Of a stretch of DNA of 63,552 bases, positions 18,115-26,785 are shown piece by piece (the stretch's first letter is position 1; each line of letters begins with the position of its first letter). A program made the translations under genes and the position numbers. A model generated the notes under the pieces. That model had not been told where the DNA came from, ran no database searches, and saw only the letters and a list, made by a program, of their open reading frames with translations. The DNA comes from Proteobacteria bacterium UBA5122 (GTDB lineage: Bacteria > Pseudomonadota > Gammaproteobacteria > Tenderiales > Tenderiaceae): assembly GCA_002415485.1 (NCBI GenBank), contig DHYU01000011.1, positions 2,442 through 65,993 of the forward strand, written 5' to 3'.

Positions 18115-20433
18115 CTAGCGTGTCGTTGTGTTGTTGGGCTGTGACTTGAAATGCTTTTCCAGTAGCAATAAGAGTGGTGGTAAAAAGAAAAAGTCCGCCA
18201 GCAATGCGCAGCCGATGGTGATGGCCATGAGGATGCCAGTGCCAGAGTTGAATTGAAAATCAGAGAAGGCGAGTACAAGAAATCCGGCAATTAGCACAAA
18301 GGAAGTGGTCCACAGGGCGCGTCCAACAGTCAAAAAGGCGTAGCGTATAGCTTCTTCAGGCGACATAAATTTTTCTCGACGCGCATGTAGATATTTGCTT
18401 AAAAAATGAATTGTATCGTCAACGATAATGCCTAGGCTCATGCTTGCCACAGTCGACATGGCAAAGCCAATTTGCCCTACCAGCATGCCCCAGCAGCCAA
18501 AGGCCATTGCAATAGGTGCGAGATTGGGAATGAGGCTAATCAGGCCGATTTTAAAAGACCTGAGTGCAAAGATAAGAATGATTGAGATCAGGGCTAGCGC
18601 GATGACTATGCCAACGAGTGTGCTATGAATGTTGCGGGCGCCGATATGAGCAAACATGATGGGGGCACTGGCACCCTGAGTCCACATCGACTCGGGGGCG
18701 TGTTCTTTTAGCCATTGTTGAGCTGATTGCTCGATGGCGAGCAATTCGCTACTCGTGAGGTTGTTTAGCGTGACGGTTAGCCGGGTGGCAGACTTGTCGA
18801 GATTGATGCGGTCATTAAGGTCTAGCCCAAAGGGGAGTGACATTTCGTATACGAGTAAGTACTGCGCTGATAGATTTGACTGGTCGGGGAGTGTGTACCA
18901 GTGCTCTTCATCATTATGCATGTTTTTGTTCAGGCGCTTCATGATGTCAGCGATGCTGTATACGTGAACGACGTTGGGCTGTCGCATATACCATTGAGCG
19001 AACTCGTCGAGTGTTCGTAGAAAATCGGGCTTGCTCACACCATTGGCTTCGCCTGAGTTGAGGGCGTAATGGATTTCGTAGATTCCAGTGAGGTTGTCGT
19101 TGGTAAAGTCGGTAGACTGGCGGATTTGAGTGTCTTCATCGAAGAATTTGTGAAATTCATCGTTGAGTTGGTTTTGTGAAATAAAGGCGCTCACAAATAT
19201 GATGAGTGTGGTCATGCCAATCAGCAGAGCGGTGTGGTGATTTAACACAAACATCGCAATACTGTTCATTGCATGATTGTATTCAGCGCTTTCTTTTTGG
19301 GGGCGGCGATCTGGCATTAGCATGATCAGTGCTGGGAGCAGGGTGACTGAAAAAATAAAGGCCATGGCAACGCCTATGGCAGCGATATTGCCCAGATCTC
19401 TTAGTGGTGGCGCATCGCTGAAGTTCATCGCCAGCAGCCCAATAATGGTGGTGATGGATGTGAGTAGAATTGGGCTTATATTGAGCCGCAGGCTTTCCAG
19501 CAGAGCGTTGGACTTGGATTCGCCGTTACTGCGGGCAAACATATAATTGGTCAAAATGTGGACGCAGTCTGCAATCGCAAGTGTGGCGATGATTGTAGGC
19601 GCACCTACCGATGATGGGGTGAGCACAATGCCTGACCAGCCTGCAACCCCCATTGCCGCGACGACAGAGGTTGAGACGATGATGAGTGTACAAATCGTGC
19701 CAACGCTGGATTTCAGTAAAAACGTTAGTCCCAGAATTACAAATGCGAGTGTGATAGGGATGAGCGTTTTAATATCGGCTTCTGAGTAATACTGCAGCGC
19801 GTTGTTGAGCGCAACGATGCCAGTGATATGGAATTCAATGTCTGGGTATTTAGCTTCGAACTCAGAGACAAGGTTTTCGATATGCTGCAGAACTTTTGGG
19901 GTTGCTAAATGGGACTCATCGTCGGGTAGAAATACAGATATATTGACGCCAGTTACATCTCCTTTTTTTGATATGACTTTGTTGACGATCAGTGGTTCGG
20001 TGAGTGCAGTGTTTCTTAGTGATTGTAAATCCGAATCGCTGAGTTCTTCGGCATCAGTAACAAAGTCTTCAACGATTAAGTCATCTTCTTCTGCGTAGCT
20101 GTGTTGGAAGTTAGTAAGCGAGTCAACGCGGGTAGAGTAAGGAGTTTTCCAGGCAGCTTCTGTCAGTGCTTCGACCGCGGCGAGAGTTTCACGCGTGAAG
20201 ATATCTTTGTCTTTCGGAGCGATAACGATGGTGACGTTATCGCTCTTGGTGTAGGTAGTTTGTAGCTCCTCAAATGCTTGAAGTTGAGGATTGGATTCGC
20301 TGAAAAATAGACGGTAATCGTTACTAAAAGAGAGATGCTGCCCGCCACTGGCGAGCGCCAGCGTTGATGCGATAAGGAGTATTGTGGTGATAACTGGGTG
20401 TTTGATTATCCAGTGTATCGTGCGTTCTGTCAT
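18115..20433 (-). CDS. MMPL/RND-family lipid or hydrophobic-metabolite exporter
   Basis: 772 residues. The layout is classic RND/MMPL: one N-terminal helix, a large periplasmic loop (about 40-200), a five-to-six-helix sterol-sensing-like block (about 205-370), a second helix (about 395) and loop, and a final five-helix block (about 600-750). It contains SLGIIVDDTIHFLSKYLHAR, the second-half transmembrane motif with Asp pair expected of proton-driven members. MMPL proteins export lipids and lipidated metabolites and some accept hopanoids or polyketides. Two bases separate it from the upstream E1/nitroreductase gene. In this operon it is the obvious exporter for an acylated product. Confidence 0.88.
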   Translation of the reverse strand: MTERTIHWIIKHPVITTILLIASTLALASGGQHLSFSNDYRLFFSESNPQLQAFEELQTTYTKSDNVTIVIAPKDKDIFTRETLAAVEALTEAAWKTPYSTRVDSLTNFQHSYAEEDDLIVEDFVTDAEELSDSDLQSLRNTALTEPLIVNKVISKKGDVTGVNISVFLPDDESHLATPKVLQHIENLVSEFEAKYPDIEFHITGIVALNNALQYYSEADIKTLIPITLAFVILGLTFLLKSSVGTICTLIIVSTSVVAAMGVAGWSGIVLTPSSVGAPTIIATLAIADCVHILTNYMFARSNGESKSNALLESLRLNISPILLTSITTIIGLLAMNFSDAPPLRDLGNIAAIGVAMAFIFSVTLLPALIMLMPDRRPQKESAEYNHAMNSIAMFVLNHHTALLIGMTTLIIFVSAFISQNQLNDEFHKFFDEDTQIRQSTDFTNDNLTGIYEIHYALNSGEANGVSKPDFLRTLDEFAQWYMRQPNVVHVYSIADIMKRLNKNMHNDEEHWYTLPDQSNLSAQYLLVYEMSLPFGLDLNDRINLDKSATRLTVTLNNLTSSELLAIEQSAQQWLKEHAPESMWTQGASAPIMFAHIGARNIHSTLVGIVIALALISIILIFALRSFKIGLISLIPNLAPIAMAFGCWGMLVGQIGFAMSTVASMSLGIIVDDTIHFLSKYLHARREKFMSPEEAIRYAFLTVGRALWTTSFVLIAGFLVLAFSDFQFNSGTGILMAITIGCALLADFFFLPPLLLLLEKHFKSQPNNTTTR

Positions 20434-20435
20434 TG

Positions 20436-22418
20436 TTAGGCTCGATCGTCATCAGTGACGGTGAGGCGAGTCAGCGGCAAGCGTGTCGAACGTGCGGAAG
20501 GAAGAGGAGATAAGCCGACTCTACCCATGAATACTGCTCGGGATGCATTGTTTGATCCCAATAGTTTCTGGAGTTGGGATGATATTTTTTCGGATTGTTC
20601 CCGCATGCCGCGCACATTTGAAAAGTGAGTTTGGCGCGTGGCGTATTCATGGAAGATCAATGGAGTCATCTCTGGCTGAAGACAAAGACCCGTTTGGGTT
20701 GCGGTTAACCAAAAGCGTTGTACCGCACGACCCGCTTCGACGTAATCGTCGGTCGTTTGCGGTGTTTTGTTTGCGATGATGGCAAAGTGAGCAGCGCAGG
20801 CCAATCCAGGGACGAAGTCGAGTTGGATGCGTGGCGCAATGGTGCCGCCGAGGTATCTATTCATAAAGCGAACTCGCTCCCAACTTTGCAGTGTCCATTC
20901 CATTAGGCGAGTGGTGACTGGATCGGTGCCTATGGCTTGGTCTGGGATTTTGTCTTCGCTGAACTGTGAGTGCCACTGGATGATGCTGCGATGAGTGTCG
21001 TAGGCCTCTGGCATGGTGAGGCGTAGTTTGGCGTTTCTGAATAGCAATTTGGCTGTTTTTAGACGATTGCCAAGCCCTTCCAGCCATACGATGCGGAACT
21101 CAGGTCCCACCGCGTTTTCTAGTTGTGCTTTCTGCGATGTGGTGAGTGCTCGCGTTGACATTGGGCGTCGTTGAACGGAGCGGATGGGGATGTATGGCAC
21201 TAATGGGCTGGGACTGATTTGTTGATCTGGCTCTAGCGCAACATCAAAGGTAGGTGTTTCCTCTGGGGCGTTATGTCTGCGAGTGACCTTGGCTAGAAGT
21301 CCGTGATCACTGGCCGCAATCGACAGTGTTTCAATGAGCGCGCCGAGCGATAGTTGGCTAGCGTGCCCCTTTAGGTCATAGATGCAATGATCGCGGGTGT
21401 CGTGGCCGTGGATGACGAGGTGGTTGTCATCGATGATTTCAAAGCGCCAGCACTGGGCGTTGTCACCGCTAGGGGCCCAGCGCGCGAGATTGAGTATCCG
21501 TTCAATCGTCGTTTGTGCGTTGATATCTGAGGTTGCTGACTTGGTCGGTGTGCGGTTCTGGCTGTATTGTTTTTTGGCGATGCGGAGCATCAGCTTTTGT
21601 ATGGGGTTGCGGTTGCCCCAGGGGCGCCAGGTAATTTTGAGTTTGTTGCGATAGGCATCGAAATGCACTCCAAAGGGTGCAGCATGGATCTTGCCACGGT
21701 TGAGTAATATTTTAAGGGCTTCCGAGGCAGCGATACCGGAGCAAAGCTGGCAGGCCATGATGGTGGATGGGCCTTTGTGGTTGGCTAGGTCAACGGTGCT
21801 GGGGTCTACTAGGTATCCTCGTTGCAGCATGGCAGGTGATAAGCCGAGAAGGAAGCGAAAAAGTTGCTCTTGTTCGGGGTGGCCATTGAGTTGAAAGTAT
21901 TCTTCAAAGCTCATTTTGCCAGGTATGAAATTTAGTACGGCCGCACCTATGCCCAAGGGGGCCGCAGTGATTGCCGGAATTCCGTGGCGATGGCAGTAAT
22001 CGAATACCATCTTTCTTGCCGAGAGCGCAAAGAAATCGAGGCCATCTATATAGAGGTCGACGCCGTCAAAAAAGGCTGCTAACGATTCTTCGGTGACGCC
22101 CCGGGTAAATTGTTTGATCTCTACATGCGGATTGATGCGTGCCGCGGTTTCGGCCATGACGGCTACTTTGGGGTGGCCGAAACTGGTGGTATCTGCCCCC
22201 GCCTGGCGATTGATGTTGGCTATCTCAAATTTGTCAAAATCGGCGATGTTAAATTTTCCGATGCCCAGCCTGGTTAGTGTGGTCAGGTGGCTGCCGCCGA
22301 CTCCACCCATGCCAGCGATTGCGATGCGCTTTTGTTTGAGCAACTGTTGTTCGGCTGCTGTTACCCAGCCGATGTTGCGTGAAAAGGCTTCCGAGTAGTC
22401 GTAATCTGTGGCGTCCAT
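20436..22418 (-). CDS. E1-like (ThiF/MoeB/HesA) adenylyltransferase fused to nitroreductase domain
   Basis: 660 residues with two domains. Residues about 15-275 are a ThiF/MoeB fold: nucleotide loop GMGGVGG (36-42), acidic strand and Arg finger in DFDKFEIANINRQ (60-72), and a C-terminal helix ACQLCSGIAASEALKILL. The usual paired CxxC zinc sites of MoeB are not obvious. Residues about 300-640 are an FMN nitroreductase fold, starting LARWAPSGDNAQCWRFE (311-327). The first domain should adenylate a carboxylate (in ThiF/MoeB, the C-terminus of a ubiquitin-like protein); no ubiquitin-like carrier is visible nearby. The second would carry out flavin redox chemistry. Inference: activation plus reduction or oxidation of an N-acyl amino acid. 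The first is 33 bases downstream of the acyltransferase gene. Confidence 0.9.
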   Translation of the reverse strand: MDATDYDYSEAFSRNIGWVTAAEQQLLKQKRIAIAGMGGVGGSHLTTLTRLGIGKFNIADFDKFEIANINRQAGADTTSFGHPKVAVMAETAARINPHVEIKQFTRGVTEESLAAFFDGVDLYIDGLDFFALSARKMVFDYCHRHGIPAITAAPLGIGAAVLNFIPGKMSFEEYFQLNGHPEQEQLFRFLLGLSPAMLQRGYLVDPSTVDLANHKGPSTIMACQLCSGIAASEALKILLNRGKIHAAPFGVHFDAYRNKLKITWRPWGNRNPIQKLMLRIAKKQYSQNRTPTKSATSDINAQTTIERILNLARWAPSGDNAQCWRFEIIDDNHLVIHGHDTRDHCIYDLKGHASQLSLGALIETLSIAASDHGLLAKVTRRHNAPEETPTFDVALEPDQQISPSPLVPYIPIRSVQRRPMSTRALTTSQKAQLENAVGPEFRIVWLEGLGNRLKTAKLLFRNAKLRLTMPEAYDTHRSIIQWHSQFSEDKIPDQAIGTDPVTTRLMEWTLQSWERVRFMNRYLGGTIAPRIQLDFVPGLACAAHFAIIANKTPQTTDDYVEAGRAVQRFWLTATQTGLCLQPEMTPLIFHEYATRQTHFSNVRGMREQSEKISSQLQKLLGSNNASRAVFMGRVGLSPLPSARSTRLPLTRLTVTDDDRA

Positions 22419-22451
22419 GTCCGTATGAATACTTCTGTTTTGATTTAAGGG

Positions 22452-23216
22452 CTAGGTGTGTGGGTACAGCTGGCTCCTGACCAAATTGAGTAGGGATTTG
22501 AGGTCGGGGGCCATGCTTGTCAGCACGCTTTCAGTGTAAATCACGAACGGCGCTCGAATGCCGCGATGCTCTATAGCGTCCCCTGCTTGTTCAAAGTTTA
22601 GGCCATAGCGGTTGAGGAGCCGGGCGAGTCGCGGTTCCATGATGGCGATAACGGTGCCTATATCTTCGCGCTCGCAAATGGCGGTGGCTGCGAGATAAAG
22701 ACCTATTGACATGCTGGGTAATCTGCGTCGCTCGGAGTCGGCCGATTGACCGTTGTTCTCACCGGTACCCTCTGCATCTGGGTGCTGTTGCTCGCCGGGA
22801 CGACGGCGGAAACTGGAGGTGATGGCAAGGCGGGATATTTCACTATATTTGACCTCACCAATGTCTATAAGTGATTGGAGCTTAGGGTTCAGTTTTGTTC
22901 CCATCAGTTTGATAAATGGTAAAGTGGCCGAATCTGGATTCGGTGAGGGAATGACACGAATGCAGCCGACATATCGCTGCGTTTCCTTGTGTAGTAACAG
23001 GCAGTGATGTGAAATGTCGTCATAATTGTCCCGTTCTAAGCCATCGCGATTAATGGGCTCATAGCCCAATTCTTCGCAATATACTTGATGGCGTACCCGG
23101 AATGCCTCTTTACGCAATGCCTCAGTGTCGGCGAGTACAATCTCGAAGTATTGGTTGAAGTGTTGAGTTAGGTCGCCACTTGTCATGAATGTTTGTAGCC
23201 TTTCAGGGAAAATCAC
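22452..23216 (-). CDS. PEP-CTERM/exosortase-associated acyltransferase (LuxI-like N-acyl amino acid synthase family), copy 1
   Basis: 254 residues from GTG 23216; an ATG at 23186 is an alternative, and ribosome-site evidence is weak for both. The protein follows the LuxI acyl-homoserine-lactone synthase pattern: FRVRHQVYCEELGYE near residue 38, ERDNYDDISHHCLLL, GCIRVIPS and EISRLAIT (about 126-133, the Glu/Arg pair typical of the fold). A charged low-complexity linker follows. This is the family annotated as exosortase-associated acyltransferase, members of which have been shown to make long-chain N-acyl amino acids from acyl carriers. First gene of the seven-gene operon, so a likely entry enzyme. 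Amino acid specificity unknown. Confidence 0.88.
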   Translation of the reverse strand: MIFPERLQTFMTSGDLTQHFNQYFEIVLADTEALRKEAFRVRHQVYCEELGYEPINRDGLERDNYDDISHHCLLLHKETQRYVGCIRVIPSPNPDSATLPFIKLMGTKLNPKLQSLIDIGEVKYSEISRLAITSSFRRRPGEQQHPDAEGTGENNGQSADSERRRLPSMSIGLYLAATAICEREDIGTVIAIMEPRLARLLNRYGLNFEQAGDAIEHRGIRAPFVIYTESVLTSMAPDLKSLLNLVRSQLYPHT

Positions 23217-23392
23217 CTGCCGAAGGACAGCGCTCTATAGTTTAGGTTAGTCCTTCGGCGATGAAATATGAAACAGTTTCGAGATGGACTAAGTCGGTAT
23301 TTTTGTACATTGTATGCGTGCGAAAGAGAATGTGCTAGCAGTTGTGGTGTTCAGTATTTGTTCAGTCCTCCGCTGCCACTCTGATACTCGGA

Positions 23393-23420
23393 TTGCATTG
23401 ATATCATACATAGATATAAC
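23393..23420 (+). promoter_or_regulatory. Candidate sigma-70 promoter for the second acyltransferase
   Basis: TTGCAT (23393-23398), 16 bp, then TATAAC (23415-23420) in the space between the two divergent acyltransferase genes. If used, transcription starts near 23427, which would exclude the upstream ATG at 23421 and favour ATG 23469. Only by-eye matching supports it. Confidence 0.35.
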
Positions 23421-23468
23421 ATGTGGATATTAGTATGGGGCTTGGTGTTGCTGGGGACGCGACTTGAT

Positions 23469-24194
23469 ATGACAAGGACAAATAGCAGGTACGAGATTTT
23501 TCTGGCAGATACCCAGGAAGCAAAACGAAAGAATTATCAGCTTCGGTATCGCGTTTTTTGTGCGGAGAAGGGATGGGAAGATACCAGTAACACTGGCAAC
23601 GACATGGAATTCGATCCCTTTGATGATTTTTCTGCACATTTATTGGCTCGGGATCGTTTTAGTGGTGAATGGGTTGGTGGCGTGCGTATGATTATGTTGC
23701 CAGTGGCCTATCTCCCTATCTCGCGCTTGTGCGATATCCAAATTAATAGCAAGCATAGTGAGCCATTGAAGTGTGCGGAGATTTCTCGTCTCTTCATTGT
23801 TCCGGGCAGCAGAGATGGTGGCCATTCAAGTGGCGAAATCGTTTTGCGATTAATATGGGCTGCAAGGGAATACTTGATGCGGCGCGGCCTGAAGGGGTGG
23901 TATATGCTGATCCAGCCTTCCTTTGAGCGTCAGCTGCGCCGCCTTGGGCTGGACTTTTTCAGTTGCGGAGATGGGGTCGAATATAAGGGGTGGCGTAAAC
24001 CCTATTGTGGGGACTTTGAAGAATCATTTCGCGTGATTTGTGATCGTATGCAAGCCTCGGGGCAGTTATCGGCTCAATCTTATGCCCTTTACTCCGGTGG
24101 CGGGCGTGTTGATAAAAATGCTCTCCTAAACTGGCATTCGCTTATCTCGGATAAGAGGGGCACTAACACGAGTTTTGTCCCCGCTGCGGTTTAA
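23469..24194 (+). CDS. LuxI-like exosortase-associated acyltransferase, copy 2
   Basis: About 241 residues from ATG 23469; an in-frame ATG at 23421 is possible but adds a poorly conserved hydrophobic stretch. Same fold as copy 1: YQLRYRVFCAEKGWED, FDPFDDFSAHLLARD, WVGGVRMIML and AEISRLFIVP (Glu104, Arg107 if counted from 23469). It lacks the charged linker of copy 1 and diverges clearly in the C-terminal third, so it is not a recent duplicate. It is transcribed away from the operon and is single-gene. It could make a different N-acyl product or use a different amino acid. No LuxR-type receptor is encoded in this window. Confidence 0.82.
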   Translation: MTRTNSRYEIFLADTQEAKRKNYQLRYRVFCAEKGWEDTSNTGNDMEFDPFDDFSAHLLARDRFSGEWVGGVRMIMLPVAYLPISRLCDIQINSKHSEPLKCAEISRLFIVPGSRDGGHSSGEIVLRLIWAAREYLMRRGLKGWYMLIQPSFERQLRRLGLDFFSCGDGVEYKGWRKPYCGDFEESFRVICDRMQASGQLSAQSYALYSGGGRVDKNALLNWHSLISDKRGTNTSFVPAAV

Positions 24195-24561
24195 CCCCCG
24201 CATTTCGCTGTCTTTTAGTTTTTTAATCGGATAGAAGTCTGTTTTTCGTGACTTTTTCCGTGGTTAGAAGGCTTTCACCTTCACGGTTGTTTTGTGCTCT
24301 TACCTTGCGCCAATTATTAGGTTGTGGTGTTGGTGTTTTAGTGTATGTCTATGATATTTAATGATTTATATTTGGCTGCGTGGGGCTGGTCGTCCCTTGG
24401 GGCCCTTGTCCAGGTTGTAAATAAGTAGACTAATGTCTACCTTGATGCCGCCTTATCTCTCCTCTTTTTCATGTATAATCCGGTCCCGCATAAAGGGATT
24501 GTCGATGTCGGACGATACTTAGCTATGTAGCAACTGACTGAATTTGTAGGGGGCTTTGTAC
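24195..24561 (+). other. Intergenic leader region before the EPS export operon
   Basis: About 365 bases without a credible gene. It contains the inverted repeat and -10 element listed next and a roughly 75-base leader. I see no terminator with a good T tract after the acyltransferase gene. Confidence 0.5.
24425..24479 (+). promoter_or_regulatory. Candidate EPS operon promoter with upstream inverted repeat
   Basis: A perfect -10 hexamer TATAAT sits at 24474-24479 with no good -35 (CCTTAT at 24451). Upstream, GTAGAC-TAAT-GTCTAC (24425-24440) is a perfect inverted repeat centred near -53 of the predicted start. A weak -35 plus a palindrome in this position suggests activator-dependent transcription. 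The binding protein is unknown. Confidence 0.4.
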
Positions 24562-25182
24562 GTGCGTTTGAATGATTGGATAAGTGCGGGAGTGCTGGCC
24601 GCTGCGGCCATGTTTATTGCTGGCTGCAGTACGACTCAAGGTGTTCTTGATAGTCAGAGTTTAAAAAACATTCCGGACCATAATTACATTATTGGTCCAG
24701 GCGATAACGTCAATATTTTCGTATGGCGGAATGAAGAGGTATCCCAATCAGTGCCTGTCCGTCCGGACGGAAAAATCACCACTCCCCTGGTTGAGGATCT
24801 CCAGGCCAGCGGGCGGACCCCAACTGAGCTAGCGCGTAAGATTGAAGAGGTGCTAGGTACCTATATCAAAGATCCCATTGTGACTGTAATTGTGACAGGC
24901 TTCAATGGCCCGTATGATCAACAAATTCGAATACTTGGTGAGGCATCATCTCCTAAGGCATTGCCTTATAAGGAGAAAATGACCCTGTTGGATCTGTTGA
25001 TCGAGGTGGGTGGTTTGACGGAGTATGCTGCCGGTAATCAAACAACCTTGGTTCGGCGCATAAACGGAGAAGAGATGAAGTATCGTGTCCGCTTGGCCGA
25101 CTTGGTTGAAGATGGCGATATTTCTGCAAATGTCCACTTGCTTCCAGGGGACATTATTATTATTCCGGAATCTTGGTTCTAA
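24562..25182 (+). CDS. XrtA/PEP-CTERM-associated polysaccharide export lipoprotein (Wza-like)
   Basis: 206 residues from GTG 24562, with AGGGGG eight bases upstream; the TTG at 24556 is less likely. Lipoprotein signal ends AMFIAGC. The mature protein has the polysaccharide export domain (YIIGPGDNVNIFVWRNEEVS, VRPDGKITTPLVEDLQASGR) followed by one SLBB domain (IRILGEASSPKALPY ... LLDLLIEVGGLTEYAAGN). It should form the outer-membrane or periplasmic export channel of the EPS. It is the first gene of the long plus-strand EPS operon and is 32 bases from the chain-length gene. Short for a Wza, as usual for this family. Confidence 0.93.
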   Translation: MRLNDWISAGVLAAAAMFIAGCSTTQGVLDSQSLKNIPDHNYIIGPGDNVNIFVWRNEEVSQSVPVRPDGKITTPLVEDLQASGRTPTELARKIEEVLGTYIKDPIVTVIVTGFNGPYDQQIRILGEASSPKALPYKEKMTLLDLLIEVGGLTEYAAGNQTTLVRRINGEEMKYRVRLADLVEDGDISANVHLLPGDIIIIPESWF

Positions 25183-25214
25183 CCATTTAATCTCTGGCAG
25201 GAAGCGGACAAGGT

Positions 25215-26771
25215 ATGCAGGAAGTACTAGATTTAGTCTACGGTTACGTTCGAGGCATATGGCGCCGGCGTTGGGTGATTGCAATTGTTGCCTGGCTGGT
25301 TTGTCTTGTTGGCTGGGTCGTGGTGTTGCAAATGCCCGATCAATATCGATCTTCTGCTCGAGTTCATGTTGATACTCAATCCATGTTAAGGCCGCTGTTG
25401 CGAGGATTGGCGGCAGATACCAATATTGGTGGTGAGGTCGCATTTATAACGCGTACATTGTTGAGTCGTGCCAATCTGGAAAAAGTGGCGCGAATGACGG
25501 ACCTGGATCTGCAGGCCAAGACACCTGAAGAACTGGACTCATTGCTGAATTCTCTGCGCGGCCGCATCTCATTCAGTGGGGAACGTGATGGCAAGGTGTA
25601 TAACATTGGCTTTAGTGATCAAGATCCCGAGTTGGCGCGGCGAGTCGTGCAAGCTGTACTTACCTTGTTTGTGGAAAGCTCTCTTGGTTCTACGCGCAAA
25701 GACACAGACTCTGCGCAACGTTTTCTGGATGAACAGATCGCTGAATATGAGGCACGGTTGATCGAGTCTGAGAATCGGCTAAAAGAATTCAAACAACAAA
25801 ACGTCGGCCTGATGTCGCGCAGTGGCGGTGATTATTATGCGCAGATGCAGCGAGTGATGAGCCAGCTGAAAGAGGCTGAATTTCAACTCAGGGAGGCGGC
25901 AGAACGCCGTGATGAGTTGATGGAGCAACTGCAGGATGCAGAAGATGACCTGGAGGATGGATTGCTATTTAGTCCAGGCGGTAGTGGCGTCAGCACACCT
26001 ATGGATGGGCGTATTCAAAACTTGGAAGCTCAGTTGGATGGTTTGTTGCTGAAGTATACCGATAAGCATCCAGACGTGGTTAGTCTCCGTCAGCAGCTTA
26101 AGGTTCTTAAAGCTGAAAGGGACCAGCAAATGGTCACAGCGGTGGAGAACGATACAGGGATCGCGACGAATCCTGTGATACAGCAGTTGAAAATATCCTT
26201 GGGCGAAGCTGAGGCATTGGTGTCATCTAGCAAAGTACGGGTCAGTGAATATAAACAGCGTATCGAATACCTGGACAAGATGGTGGATACCATTCCCGAA
26301 GTTGAAGCAGCTTTGAAAAACCTGAATCGCGATTATGGCATTATTAAGTCGAGTTACGAACAATTGTTAAGTCGGCGCGAGTCTGCGCGCATGGCGCAGC
26401 AGGCCGATGAAACTGGTGATGGGGTAAAGTTTAGTGTGATTGAGCCGCCGCGCGTGCCACGTGAACCAACTGGACCAAATCGTCAGTTATATATGGTGAT
26501 GACATTGGGCGGAGGTTTGGGGGCTGGCATTGTATTGGCGTTCTTGTTGAGTCAATTGCGTTCGACGTTCGATGATCGTGGTAGTTTACGAAATGCGACA
26601 GGATTTCCGGTGCTCGGAACTTTGTCGATGGAGTGGACGCCTACGCAGCGTTTACGCATGCGTGTCGAAACAATTGTATTCACGGCGTCAATTTTATTGC
26701 TTTTGGTAGCCTACGGTGGTGTGTCATTGTTTGAGGCGCAGGGCGTTGCCCTGATGGCCAAGCTCAGCTGA
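25215..26771 (+). CDS. XrtA system polysaccharide chain-length determinant (Wzz/GNVR family)
   Basis: 518 residues. Transmembrane helix about 18-40 (IAIVAWLVCLVGWVVVL), Wzz domain to about 130, long coiled-coil region (about 160-290, rich in Glu/Gln/Arg), GNVR-type segment (LNRDYGIIKSSYEQLLSRRE) and a second membrane helix about 425-445 preceded by PREPTGPNR. An extra C-terminal hydrophobic helix (about 485-510) is visible. These inner-membrane proteins set chain length and pair with the tyrosine autokinase encoded next (14 bases downstream). Confidence 0.92.
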   Translation: MQEVLDLVYGYVRGIWRRRWVIAIVAWLVCLVGWVVVLQMPDQYRSSARVHVDTQSMLRPLLRGLAADTNIGGEVAFITRTLLSRANLEKVARMTDLDLQAKTPEELDSLLNSLRGRISFSGERDGKVYNIGFSDQDPELARRVVQAVLTLFVESSLGSTRKDTDSAQRFLDEQIAEYEARLIESENRLKEFKQQNVGLMSRSGGDYYAQMQRVMSQLKEAEFQLREAAERRDELMEQLQDAEDDLEDGLLFSPGGSGVSTPMDGRIQNLEAQLDGLLLKYTDKHPDVVSLRQQLKVLKAERDQQMVTAVENDTGIATNPVIQQLKISLGEAEALVSSSKVRVSEYKQRIEYLDKMVDTIPEVEAALKNLNRDYGIIKSSYEQLLSRRESARMAQQADETGDGVKFSVIEPPRVPREPTGPNRQLYMVMTLGGGLGAGIVLAFLLSQLRSTFDDRGSLRNATGFPVLGTLSMEWTPTQRLRMRVETIVFTASILLLLVAYGGVSLFEAQGVALMAKLS

Positions 26772-26785
26772 TATCGAGGGCTCGC

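Noticed and set aside
23217..23468. A lux-box-type regulator site between the two acyltransferase genes
   Set aside because: No convincing lux-box palindrome was seen and no LuxR-type gene is present; only a weak sigma-70 promoter fits.
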